A stretch of DNA of 64,000 bases. Source: Dryomyza anilis. Its lineage: Eukaryota; Arthropoda; Insecta; Diptera; Dryomyzidae. The DNA lies in contig OX638132.1 of NCBI GenBank assembly GCA_951804985.1, positions 22,201,989-22,265,988 of the forward strand, read 5' to 3'. Of the stretch, positions 44,679 to 54,524 are shown piece after piece (position 1 is the stretch's first letter; each line of letters starts with the position of its first letter). A program made the position numbers and the translations under genes. The notes beneath the pieces were generated by a model. That model was not told the origin of the DNA. It made no database searches and saw nothing but the letters and a program-made list of their open reading frames with translations.

Positions 44679-44741
44679 ATAATATAAACAGTGTCTCAAT
44701 TAACGGCGTTCATACCATTTATGCACAACATTTTTTCTGTG

Positions 44742-46250
44742 TGTCATTCGGAATCATTATTAAAGTATAGGTCCCAACATTTGAGTACACTTCTCATAAC
44801 TCACACAGCTTCAATAGTTAGAGAGAACTCTGCGGATGTTTAAAGAAAAATCGATGAGACCTGACAAGATTTGGGAAATAAACTACTTAAACTAGAGAAT
44901 TCGGAATTCAGTACGAAAAAAAATTAGCAGAATTTTACTAATTGAATAAAAGCTACTGAAATTCTAGAAGTTATCATCTGAATATTAAGAAAGTAAATTA
45001 CTTAATTATCAAAAAAGTGAACAAGATTTATTCTCCTGGATTTTGAGAAGTTAACTTATTGACTATTAATAATCAAAGAGAAAACGCAAAATTTTTGCGG
45101 TATTCTTCGCAAAAAGAACACGTTTTAATGTATCTGTTGTTGTTTTTATCAATATTGCTTTATCTGTACTATTCGCTCGTATGCTTTGTTTTGCGATGAC
45201 CGTCTGTCATCACCATCTGTTTGTTAGTGTACCTCTCTGTCGTTATGTTGAAAGTAACCAAGAGAAATTATGCTTGATATACAGAGATTCTGTTCTTAAG
45301 TATCACAAAAGTAGCTAAGTGCAATTATTCTTGTATTCAATGTTTTTAAGAAAACTTTGTGTTTTCAATTCAAATTATTGTTTTTCGATATACAAAAATG
45401 TAGGTACATTTTTATACTCAATCTATATTAAAATTGCCGCAGTGCAGCCACTCTCGACAACCCTCTGTTAGCTGCACTTTATTGCAAACGCATGGCCCTC
45501 ACTGCAACCCACTAACCCACTACAACCCACTAATACCTCCAGCTCTTCTAGTTCCCCTGGGTCATAGCTACTGTTATATTTGCCTACTGCCACCCTTCTG
45601 CAACCTTTACAGCACCGTCTTACGGTACGTTGCTCTTTAGCGGTCGCATCTCGTCTGTGTGCGGCAGAGTGCGTCGGCATTTCTATGGCATTTCAGTGGC
45701 ATGCAACGCAACGCCAACACAGCCGGTAACCAAATGTTGGAATTTATTGCTTTTAAATGCTTTTAGGTTATACAGAACAACAACCTAAACAATATTTGCT
45801 GCAACTACACCGCAAAGGGGGTTGCTGCATTTCCTAAACCAACCCCCAAATAAAACAAAACTCCATCACCACCCTCTATTTTGAATGTTTCCTATTTTGA
45901 ATGAAAATCGATTAGAATCATAGTGCCTCAAACATTCGTTTGGGGTATTTTTTACATTTCTAACCGAAGCACCATTTAAAACAACCTTAACCCACCCCCT
46001 CAGGTTACAAATATGTTTTGCAAGCTGTGCATAAAAATTTGTTAGCTGTGTGAAGAGATTTATTCGAGGTTTTATTGTTAACTGAAATTGAAATTGTACA
46101 TTTTTTATAAGCAATTATATTGAGATTCTATTGTAAGTATTAAAATATATATTTTCGTTACTTTGTTTTCCTTCATTCAGTCATTGTACTGTCTGTGGTT
46201 AAACCACTAGAACTCCCTGCTTTTTAAAACTAATTCGAACACAAGTAGAA
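44742..46250. other. Non-coding stretch with a less AT-rich island
   Basis: 45430-45880 is comparatively GC-rich, with a cccactaacccactacaaccc tract at 45509-45532, but no frame looks coding. 44745-45120 is AT-rich without recognised repeats. Confidence 0.4.
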
Positions 46251-46254
46251 ATAA

Positions 46255-46465
46255 ATATATCCGGTGTGGAAAAGTATATATATTCTTGATTAGTATTAAC
46301 TCCTAAGTCAATTTAGCAATTTCCGTCTGTCTGTCTCTCCATCTGACTGTTAAAATCTGAAGGTAAATCTTTTAAGATTGGTTAGTATACCATGGAGACC
46401 TCTGGACTACTTTAAAAGGTTACCGCACACACTATCACATATGTGTAGTGTATTTATTTGACATC
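46255..46465 (+). mobile_element. DINE-1/Helentron-like element, shortened copy
   Basis: Carries ccggtgtggaaaagtatata, tattcttgattag, ccgtctgtctgtctctcc, aggtaaatcttttaagattg and the 3' word cacatatgtgtagtgtattt. The 5' terminus and hairpin are lost. Confidence 0.7.
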
Positions 46466-46550
46466 TGCATTTGAAGTTACCTCTGCAAAATATGCGCTAC
46501 TGCACTTTACAGTATTGAGTGCATTTTGCATGACAGTCTACACTTCACTG

Positions 46551-46878
46551 ACTACACTTCACTGCAGTATTTGTTTCATTGCTATAGTGGCAAGACATGA
46601 TTTTTTTCAAAACATTCAATATTTTGAATAACAAAATCAAATTACAATACTGTCGCTGAACATGCAACGAATACAGTGAGTGCAGCGAGTGAACGCACCA
46701 AGTTATAGTGAAGTCTCTTCAGCGACTACACTTTACTGAAGTATGTGTTTCATTGGTGTAGTGTCAAGACATTTTTTTTTCGACACATTCAATGTTTTTA
46801 ATAACAAAGCCGAATGACAATACACTCGCTGAACATGCAACGAATACAGTGAGTGCAGTGAGTGAGCGCACCGAGTAA
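46551..46878. repeat. Two tandem copies of a ~174-bp unit
   Basis: Units at 46551-46724 and 46725-46878 share actacact(t/c)actg.agtat, tgtttcattg.t, gtcaagaca, acattcaat.tttt.aataaca, tcgctgaacatgcaacgaat and acagtgagtgcag.gagtga. The inner word cagtgagtgcagtgagtgag is itself repetitive. The start of a third copy is suggested at 46495-46550. Confidence 0.8.
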
Positions 46879-47448
46879 GGAGTGAGAAGACGAAAATTGA
46901 AGAAAACAACAAATCTGCCGCTCAGTGCTCACAGTGGGGCAATGAGTATCTAAAGTTGGCGAAAAACTCAAAAGTTAAATTAGTCTCAAAATATAATTTT
47001 TTTTTCATTGCATAGTAAATTAAATTGTCGACAATGTGACATCACTCAATTTATGTCATATGTATCCAAATTTTCACCAGACTTTCTCATACACAGACAT
47101 ATTAATTGAATCATTTCAGTGGAATGCGAGGTATCACACCTCCTTATAAAAATCTACATCTAAATGTTGATTATTAAATGTTCATACAATATTAGTCAAT
47201 TCTCTTACTTATTTTTCTGAAAAATACCACTATTTGAGATGTTCGCCAACTTTTGGTACTCCCTTCCCCACTGTGCGGCGTTCGAAATATAATAATGTTA
47301 TTTAAAAAAAATGTTTTAAAAAATGTTTGTACGATAAAAACAACGCAATGGCCGAAAAGCCAATTAAATAATGAACAATTTTTCGATTAATATAAAACTT
47401 AATTTAAAATATTATATGATTTTCTTATACCTTTTGAATTTTTTCTAT
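46879..47448. other. Non-coding stretch
   Basis: No gene or family recognised. Simple AT-rich DNA. Confidence 0.35.
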
Positions 47449-47696
47449 CATGTTCTGACTTTCGATCGAATTCCAATAAAACTTTTTATAAAATATGTAA
47501 ACAAACGATTTTGAATTCGATGTCTCAGTACAAAAATTGTTTTTTTTAATGAATTCAATCCGATTGCTTTGACTTCAACGTTTTTTATTTGTTTGAAAAA
47601 TACTTTTTTTTGCATTCTGACATCGAATTCAAAACCGTTTGTTGATAAATTTTATATGAAATTGGATCAGTATTCGATCGAAAGACGAAACATGGC
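47449..47696. mobile_element. ~250-bp palindromic MITE (TTTCGATCGAATT family)
   Basis: The arms start CATGTTCTGACTTTCGATCG on the left and, on the opposite strand, CCATGTTTCGTCTTTCGATC on the right. Both arms continue with aaacaaacg.ttttgaattcgatgtc. Between them is caatccgattgctttgactt. Further copies are at 15205-15660 (split), 49425-49475 (end only) and 50478-50656. Confidence 0.75.
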
Positions 47697-47772
47697 CGTA
47701 TATTTCAATATTATTTAAAATACTTCAGAGTAAGAATGATAAAAAATAAATGTAAAATACACTGAGTAGGTA

Positions 47773-47925
47773 ATGGGGTTTTCAACAGGAACGCTGCAAA
47801 AGTAGAGCGACAGGGACAGCAAACGACGCCATATTTCTTGCCGCTCTTTTGACATTTCTCTTCAGTAAGGTATGCCATTTCATGATAAACAAACTTTTGT
47901 AACGCTCTTATTGAAAAGCCCTTTA
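47773..47925. mobile_element. 153-bp mariner-derived MITE
   Basis: The left part (ggggttttcaacaggaacgc, cagggacagcaaacgacg, cttgccgctcttttgacatt, gccatttcatgat) equals one arm of the element at 11085. The right end on the opposite strand is TAAAGGGCTTTTCAATAAGA followed by gcgttacaaaagtt. It is thus an internal deletion form of the same mariner family, lacking any transposase. Confidence 0.8.
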
Positions 47926-48179
47926 CTTAGCCCTTTACATGATTATAGACCTCTGCACTACAACTACGTTTTGTTTGTAATTTGTTTTGACACTACTTGT
48001 TGTTTGCTTTTGTGAGCATGATTATACCACTCTTCACTACAGCTACGTCTTGTTTGTGTTTGGTTTTGACACTGCTTGTGCTTTGTGGTTGTGTGCAACA
48101 CATTCATTTGATTTGCAAGCATAGAGTGTGCGACAATAAATGTTTTGAAATAAAATGAATGTCTTGAAGTGGCTTTTTG

Positions 48180-48312
48180 TGCTGATGTCTAGTATTTATA
48201 GTCAGCTTAGTCCGTCTATAACATTTATAATTATTACAAACACCAACTATCAAAATTTCCCTACTTCCAAATTTACCATGTGATCAAACTTTGCTTCCTA
48301 GTTTTAATTTTA
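48180..48312 (+). mobile_element. DINE-1/Helentron-like 3' end
   Basis: TAGTATTTATAGTCAGCTTA followed by gtccgtctata (decayed hairpin), then aaacaccaactatcaaaatt, tccctacttccaaatttacc, atgtgatcaaact and cctagtttt. This is the 3' end of the family at 16774 and 52746. The part before 48180 is absent. Confidence 0.7.
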
Positions 48313-49424
48313 AATTCTTAATGCACCCTGCTGCACTTTATACAATTTTTCTTGCGAAACCTTAAGATAACTTGAGCTAATTAGCTTTATTCAACCAGCT
48401 GCAGGTGATTGCTAATAAGTAAGTGTTATATAAAAGCAACCATGAGGGTGCTAAAGGTTATTTTTGTTATGAACAAAAAATGCTGTTTAAAATATGCGTG
48501 CAACAAAGTCACGTAACTGACGTTAGCAACAAAGTAATTTGTAAACTACAACAACAATTTAATGTTGCGCGATTTTTACTGAGCAACAACATCGTGTATT
48601 TTTTATTGCTCTTGTTGTTGTTGATTTTGGAAGCGCAAACATTTTAAAGTGCGTGCGTGACTTTCAAGGTGGCTGCACCGTATTACTGTGCCAGTGAGGG
48701 GCGGTGTATTTTGGGGGTTGTATGCCCTTAACCTTTGTAAGTTTTGTTCAAGAAGATGATGAAGAAGAAGAAGAGAAAAGGGTGCAATACAAAGAACGAA
48801 TACAACAACTTACAACAACAAAGTAACAAAATATTATTAATTCCATGTTCAAATTTTGAAGTTAAATTTTAATTACAATACATAGTACATTGTATGAGTT
48901 TTGTAGTTGTTTTGACTGCTATTTTTCGGTTTTCATGGCCTTTCGGTTTTTGGCTTGTAAAAAAAAAATAAAAAAACATTATTTGTTATTAACGCAAGAA
49001 TTGGTTAAATGCAGCTGTTAAAATTTGCAAATATTTTGTAGCTGATATCTTTCTGTGTAAGGCTATGAAAACGGTTTTCAAATATCAATTTTTTTTAAGG
49101 TTTTATTCCCAATTGAAATGCACTATGAGATGAGAAAAATCTATTTTTAAAATGAAAGCCGTCTCAGCTATGAAGTAGATCCAACTTTTTTCAAATGTTC
49201 AACAAAAAATTAATATAACATATAAGTGACGGACTTAGCCCCCACAAACACAATCGCCATTTCGAAAATGGGTAATGTGTCCGAAAAACATAACTCCCAT
49301 TTTTTTGAAACTAAAAATGGGAATATTGACCACTTCCCAAGAGGTCATAAGCGCCACGGGGATTAATCCTTTTCTCTAGTGAAATAAATTTATTTAATTT
49401 ATTTATTGAAATGGAATATACGAT
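48313..49424. other. Non-coding stretch
   Basis: Contains an acaacaacaa-rich patch at 48540-48640 and a gaagaagaagaagag run at 48757-48775. No supported gene. Confidence 0.35.
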
Positions 49425-49475
49425 CATGTTTCGACTTTCGATCGAATTCCAATCGAAGTTCATATAAAATAAAGG
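49425..49475. mobile_element. End fragment of the TTTCGATCGAATT MITE
   Basis: Reads atcatgtttcgactttcgat then cgaattccaatcgaa and ttcatataaaataaa, the arm of the MITE at 47449. The rest is missing. Confidence 0.6.
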
Positions 49476-49961
49476 CTGTAAAAGAAATTACTTTTACAAA
49501 ATCAAATGCGGATATTGGGGTCAAAGCAAATAATGCAAAAAATCCAGTAAATTCAAAAATTCTCTGATTTATAACAAATAAAAACACTGACAAAATTTTT
49601 AGTGATAAGTGATCGATCATGTCGTCAACAAAAACTTCGAAAAAGTAAGAAATAAATGTTGGACATTTTGATAAAGCTAACCTTTCTACAGTGCTTGCAA
49701 TTATTGCAAGTATAGCATGTGTATCCCGGGAAACTGCTGGAATTACTACAATTTGGTTACGAGAGACCATCTTCTTAAATATTTAGTAAACGTGAATCAG
49801 GTCGAAAATCAGGATTTATGATATAACTAATCAATAAGATTTTCAAAAAGTAAAGAACAGATTTAAATTGAGATCATTTAAAGTTCCAAATAAAATTGAT
49901 GTAATGGATTAAAATCCGTATAGAACTATGACCAATACATTTTGTTACACTGAAATAAAAT

Positions 49962-50262
49962 AAGAGCTCAGTGGTTAGTGCGTTGGACTGCGAGTCGAAT
50001 GTTCCCCGGTTCAAGCCTGGACCTGGGCTAACAACATCTTTTCATAGTAACATTTGTCTATACCGCGCTACCTCTCGGCAGTAAATGGCAAACCTACGAG
50101 AGTAAAACCATTGCCTTTGAAAAGCTCTCACCCGCCGTTCGGATTCGGCAATAACCTGTAGGTCCCACCACTTTGAGTACAAATATAACACGCACAGCTC
50201 AAAATGGTGAGAGAGCTCGGCCGAAGTTCTGTACAGGACTGTAGCGCCAAACTATTATTATA
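49962..50262 (+). mobile_element. tRNA-derived SINE, copy with normal tRNA spacing
   Basis: A box GAGCTCAGTGG at 49964-49974 and B box GGTTCAAGCC at 50008-50017, 44 nt apart as in a tRNA. The anticodon loop CTGCGAG sits in a nearly paired stem (TTGGA/TCGAA). The body matches 34542 and 53256: taccgcgctacctctcggca, gtaaatggcaaacctacgag, aaagctctcacccgccgttc, gcacagctcaaaatggtgag, gaagttctgtacaggactgt and the tail caaactattattata. It has the family body without the anticodon-arm duplication. Confidence 0.88.
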
Positions 50263-50477
50263 GTTGGATTACCGTTATCAAAAAAGTTAGAAGACATGGT
50301 GTCTAACGACTGATGGTGGGCTGGAACACTAAAATACGAAAATTCGTCCTATCTTATTCAGAAATATGAATCTTTAACTATTTTTAAAAACTATGGAGTA
50401 TTGTTCTTCATAAATAATATATTTTTTTTCTTTTACCTTGTTATGTTTTTATGTTATGATTAAAAAAAAATGTAAAA
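50263..50477. other. Non-coding spacer
   Basis: AT-rich DNA between the SINE and the following MITE; nothing recognised. Confidence 0.3.
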
Positions 50478-50656
50478 CTAAAACCCTTTATGTAAACAAA
50501 CGTATTTGAATTCGATGTTTTAGTACAAACATTTATTTTGTCAAAGAATTCAATCCGTTTGCTTTGATTTCATCATTTTTTTGTATTTTTACATCGAATT
50601 CAAAATCGTTTGTCTGCAAATTTTATATGAAATTCGATCGAAAGCCGAAACATGGC
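50478..50656. mobile_element. TTTCGATCGAATT MITE, left end lost
   Basis: Carries gtaaacaaacgtatttgaat, caatccgtttgctttgattt, acatcgaattcaaaatcgtt and tatatgaaattcgatcgaaa, ending at ccgaaacatgg. It is the right three quarters of the MITE at 47449. Confidence 0.7.
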
Positions 50657-50819
50657 CGATATATATATAAAAGAAAATATACGGTATTTGTAAAAGAATA
50701 TAATTCAAAATCCAACCAATAAAATTCAATTTTTAATATTACTACATTTAATATTACTACATTAATTGCAATTAATAATTGTTAATTGCAAAATACATGT
50801 TCGTCATAGGAACCTTTTT

Positions 50820-50965
50820 GGGTGGGGATCTTCTGTAATCCCATTAGAATAAATAATCGGATTACAGAAGAACCCCAGGTGCGCCATTTGCACTTTGTTG
50901 GGTGATTCTGTTCCAGTGGGATTACAGAAGTACCCAAGTACGACCAATTTATCAGGTGAATCGCA
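50820..50965. repeat. Relic of the ~70-bp repeat found in the hAT element at 27425
   Basis: tctgttccagtgggattaca and gaagtacccaagtacg are the reverse complement of the cttctttaatcccattagaaca words at 27990-28020. A second half-unit, ttctgtaatcccattagaat, lies at 50830 in the opposite orientation, so this is again an inverted arrangement. Confidence 0.55.
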
Positions 50966-51330
50966 TTTTAAATTTTATAATTTGTTTTTTTTTTCCGAAA
51001 TTTTTTTTCCAAATTTTCGAACTTCGTTATTTAAATTTAAATGGTGATTTCGACCATTTCGTTTTTTGTCGTCGAACATTTTTTTTTCGAAATTTTCAAA
51101 CATTTTTGTTTTTGTCAAATATTTTTTTTGGAAAATGGTGATTGCGACGACCATTGCCTTGTTTTTGTCGTCCAAAATCAAATTGTTTTCTTTGAACAAT
51201 TTTTTTTGTTTCGAAAATTTTTGAAGGAATACACATTTTTTGTTGGACATTTTTTTATCAATGTTTTTATTCGAAATTTTTCAGTCAAAAACCGTTTTTT
51301 TTTGTTTTCTTTAATTTTTGGTGTCTCACT
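50966..51330. repeat. T-rich degenerate repeat
   Basis: tggtgatttcgaccatttcg and tggtgattgcgacgaccatt, each followed by ttttttgtcgtc or tttttgtcgtcc, recur about 95 bp apart amid ttttttcgaaatttt runs. The open frames here (Phe-rich) are simple-sequence products. Confidence 0.5.
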
Positions 51331-52429
51331 GATTTATTTAGTGAGAGTTATTCAGGAACCTTCGAAAAGGTTAACCTTTATCTCTAGACTCTGTTTTGAA
51401 TCTAACATACAAAAATTTGTATCGTATCTAATAACATTACCCAACACGATTTTCAGCATGGACATTGCATTTTTTTACTGTTTTGCTTTAAAATATTTTT
51501 GTTAATAAATTTTCAATTCAGCATAAATATAGATTAATAAAATATTATTTAAACAAACATTTTACAAAATTATTTATTTAATAAATTAAATTATAAACTG
51601 TAAATTGAATTTATTTGCACATTTTGTTGCATAACCGCTATAGAATTAACTTAATTATCAGTTGTCAGTCAACGATAAAAGCCCCCCAAAACCTCTTAGA
51701 TTTCGCTCGATTAAATATTAATTTTGCATAATTGAAGCGCATCAAATGCATGTATTGCACAAATGCATTAGTATCCGGTTTCGCAGATAATTATTGAATG
51801 GGAGTTTTGGCAACGTGCTAATGGCAACGCCGCACTTCGACAGCAACACTATCTAAATTATGTTGTTCGATGGCAGCAGCTACAGCAGTAGCAATTGCTG
51901 ACAGCATAATGGCACGCAGCAGCCACTATGCTACCGACAATCTAATCATCGCATTGACGGGTCACAACACCAGTGTTGCCATCACACAACAATAACCACA
52001 GAGATAAAATTAATACATTATTTTTTTACAAAAAGCAGCAGCAACATTTACGGTGTAAAATAACAATATTATTTTACTGCCATACTATAACAAAAACTAA
52101 AGCAAAGTTAATAAAATAAACCAGCTGTTGCTGCTGCTGATTAAATGCCGTCGGCATATATTGCATGCAACATTTACAATGTGGCAACAATATCAATGAA
52201 TAACAAAGCTGTTATGTACACCTTTTAAAGTTGGTAAATTACATGTGTTAAACACTTTCGCATGATTCGGAAAATCAACATCTGATTTATAATTCACAAT
52301 TTGGGTCGATGTTACATTTTTTTTTTATTATTATAATTCAAAAATAATTTTGTCATATAAAAAAATTCGAAATTGATAATATTATTCCAAAATCATTTGT
52401 CAAATTTTGTTTTCTATACCATTTTCGAG
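51331..52429. other. Non-coding stretch with a less AT-rich island
   Basis: 51690-52200 has balanced composition: gcaacgtgctaatggcaacg, a cagcagctacagcagtagca run at 51872-51895, and two near-copies of gcagcagc. An agataatt GATA-like word lies at 51785. No coding frame. Candidate regulatory DNA by composition only. Confidence 0.4.
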
Positions 52430-52740
52430 TGTAATTCAGAAAATATCAGTTGAAATTTCGAAATTTTCATTTACAATTCAAAACATTCCAAATGTAATTC
52501 AGATAATTTTGTATTGAATTCTGACAATATCAATAGATGTTCTGAAATTTAGAAAATATCAATTCAATTTTAAAACTATTCATTTCGAACTCAGAAAGTT
52601 ATAAATATAAATTATGATATTCTGAAAATCAATAAAAATTATAATTGTTTGTTTTGAATGTCAAATGGAATTTTTGAATAGTTTTTTTTTTCATATGTAA
52701 TTTTTGAATTAAAAAATGATATTTTTTTTTAATAAATTGT
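52430..52740. repeat. Relic of the 41-bp unit with inverted halves
   Basis: attcagaaaatatcagttga, aaatttcgaaattttcattt and acaattcaaaacattcc resemble the array unit at 1130-3655 in plus orientation. gaatgtcaaatggaattttt and tcatatgtaatttttgaatt near the end are in minus orientation. So this is a short foldback of the same unit. Confidence 0.6.
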
Positions 52741-52745
52741 ATATT

Positions 52746-53186
52746 TATACCCTACACTAAGAGTGAAAGTGTATATTCAGTTTGGTACGCCGTTTGTAAC
52801 ACCCAGAAGGAAGCAGCTCCGGTATGGAAAAGTATATATATTCTTTATCAGCATGACCTCCTGAGTTGATTTAGCGATATCCGTCTGGCCGTCTGTCTGT
52901 CTTGTGGTTCCCCAAAAAAAATCGGAATTCGGTACACCTACCCATTTGTAAATATGGGTGTCATATAAATGGAAATTCTTCAGCAATTGAAAGACTGTTG
53001 TTATTTTCAGGATTCGTATACCCTGGTACCTATATACCACTGTGTAACCACAGATATGTTTAGGGTATTTATAGTCGGCTTAGACCGACTATAATTTTGA
53101 TAATCCTAACTATCATAATAACACCTACTATAAAATGTCCCTACTTTAAAATTTCCCATGTGATCTAACCAACCCAACTGGTTTTA
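52746..53186 (+). mobile_element. DINE-1/Helentron-like element, complete 441-bp copy
   Basis: The 5' end TTATACCCTACACTAAGAGT, then tgaaagtgtatattcagttt, ggaagcagctccggtatgga, AAAAGTATATATATTCTTTA, ctcctgagttgatttagcga and a short tctggccgtctgtctgtc core. At the 3' side GTTTAGGGTATTTATAGTCG leads into the hairpin TATAGTCGG-cttaga-CCGACTATA (53072-53094), then aactatcataataacacc, tttcccatgtgatctaacc and cccaactggtttt. It is about 70 bp shorter than the copy at 16774 and keeps the GTCTG core. Confidence 0.87.
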
Positions 53187-53255
53187 AATTACACTTGAAA
53201 ATGGTGTAGATTTATTAAAAATGCACATCAAAATTTTTAATATCCGAAACCAAAT

Positions 53256-53585
53256 GGCGTCGGTAGCTCGTCTTGTTAGTGCGTTGGACTACGAGCGAAA
53301 AGTCGCTGGTGCATTCGATTACGAGCCGAAATGTCCGCGGTTCGATCCCATCGACTGCCAACATCTTTTTCATGGAAAACATTTATGCGACGCTACCTCT
53401 CGGCAGTAAATGGCAAACTTACGAGAGTAAAACATTGCCTATGAAAAGCTCTCTGTCGCCGTTTGGATTCGGCAATAATCTGTAGGTCCCACCAATTTGA
53501 GTACAAATATAACACGTACAGCTTATATGGTGAGATTGTGCGGCCGAAGTTCTATACAGGACTGTAGCGCCAAACTATTATTATT
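53256..53585 (+). mobile_element. tRNA-derived SINE, duplicated-anticodon-arm subfamily
   Basis: Same structure as 34542-34867: A-box-like TAGCTCGTCTTG, tgcgttggactacgagcgaa then tgcattcgattacgagccga (duplicated arm), B box GGTTCGATCC at 53339-53348. The body has gcgacgctacctctcggcag, aatggcaaacttacgagagt and aaagctctctgtcgccgttt; the tail gtagcgccaaactattatta equals that of the 49962 copy. The duplicated arm is shared with 34542, so that subfamily has itself been amplified. Confidence 0.87.
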
Positions 53586-53915
53586 AAATAACATCCAAGA
53601 CCAAATTTCTGTCATTATTCAGGAATATTTATCCGGCAACACACATAAAGGGAATATTTTGGGATGTGTATAGCACCGTAGAGAGAATTTTGACACAGTC
53701 GAGGCAGTTAAAAACCATTTTTAGCTATAGACAAAGGCGGAGCTTGTTATACTAGCTGTGTGTTTTCTGTCCGTTCGCAAAATATGCCGTGAATATGCCA
53801 TTAAAATTTCACAAATCCACATTCAAAATTCTACAATAAACTGTTTTGTTGGAATAAATTTGATACAAACTTTTGAATTCGATGAAATAAATTATCGATG
53901 TAAAACTCAAAATAT
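53586..53915. other. Non-coding spacer
   Basis: AT-rich DNA between the SINE and the solo LTR; nothing recognised. Confidence 0.3.
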
Positions 53916-54445
53916 TGTTACGAAAATATGTAATTTGCTCCACAGTACTGTTTAACAAGAATTAATGAGACGCAAGACAATTCAGCGCACTAAGCTTTGT
54001 GTTAGAAAGACGGAAGATCATTCAGCGCATTGAGGCAATATTCGAGAAAGAGATGGAAGATCAGCGCATTAACAACACATGAGTGCGAATGGGAAACAAA
54101 AAGCATGTAGCATTCACGAGAAGTGTAGAAGATTCTGAAACCAAGTCGAACCGTATCGAAACTTGTCTAACTGATGCATGCATTATATAAGGGCGCCGCA
54201 TCTGAGGCATCGCACTTCAGTAGTGATTGGAAACTGGTCGAGTGCATCTCGTGTAAGAACAATGTCAAGTTAAATAGTGGACATGCAGCAGTTGTTACAT
54301 TGTTATTAGTAAAGTTGTTTATTAAAGTGAATTAATAAAGTCAATTGTTATAATTTAAACCAAACATAAGAGTGTTTATATTTTATACACAATTCAGAGA
54401 TACCAACTTGTAGAACTGTTTTCCGTAGGTTGAATTTTCGTAACA
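53916..54445 (+). mobile_element. Intact solo LTR, 530 bp, with ATAT target duplication
   Basis: Starts TGTTACGAAAATATGTAATT and ends TTTTCGTAACA, with perfect flanking ATAT at 53912-53915 and 54446-54449. It holds two cagcgca(c/t)t(a/g)ag units, TATATAAGGGCGCCGC at about 54184-54199, cacttcagtagtgattgg about 25 bp downstream (Inr-like tcagt), and aataaagt at about 54335 as a poly-A signal. A 4-bp ATAT target is usual for gypsy-group elements; the family is otherwise unnamed. No internal region, so recombination between two LTRs removed it. Confidence 0.9.
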
Positions 54446-54524
54446 ATATTTTGAAATTGATTTATTCTTTAGATTTTACGTCTAAAACAAAATTTTCTGA
54501 ACAAATAAAATGTGTTTATCTAAA

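Larger units (their letters stand above)
43005..44741. mobile_element. MITE of the CACAGAAAAAA family, split by a solo LTR
   Basis: The left end CACAGAATAAAAAAATTTCA starts at 43005. The right end on the opposite strand, CACAGAAAAAATGTTGTGCA, is at 44741. Between are attcatcaatgttatgaa and gttcat.atatttatgaa words in both orientations (43015-43200 and 44700-44722). The solo LTR at 43368-44678 lies between the two parts. Confidence 0.65.

Noticed and set aside
49962..50035. Functional tRNA-Arg gene
   Set aside because: The acceptor stem does not pair and the same tRNA-unrelated body follows at three other loci, which marks a SINE head.
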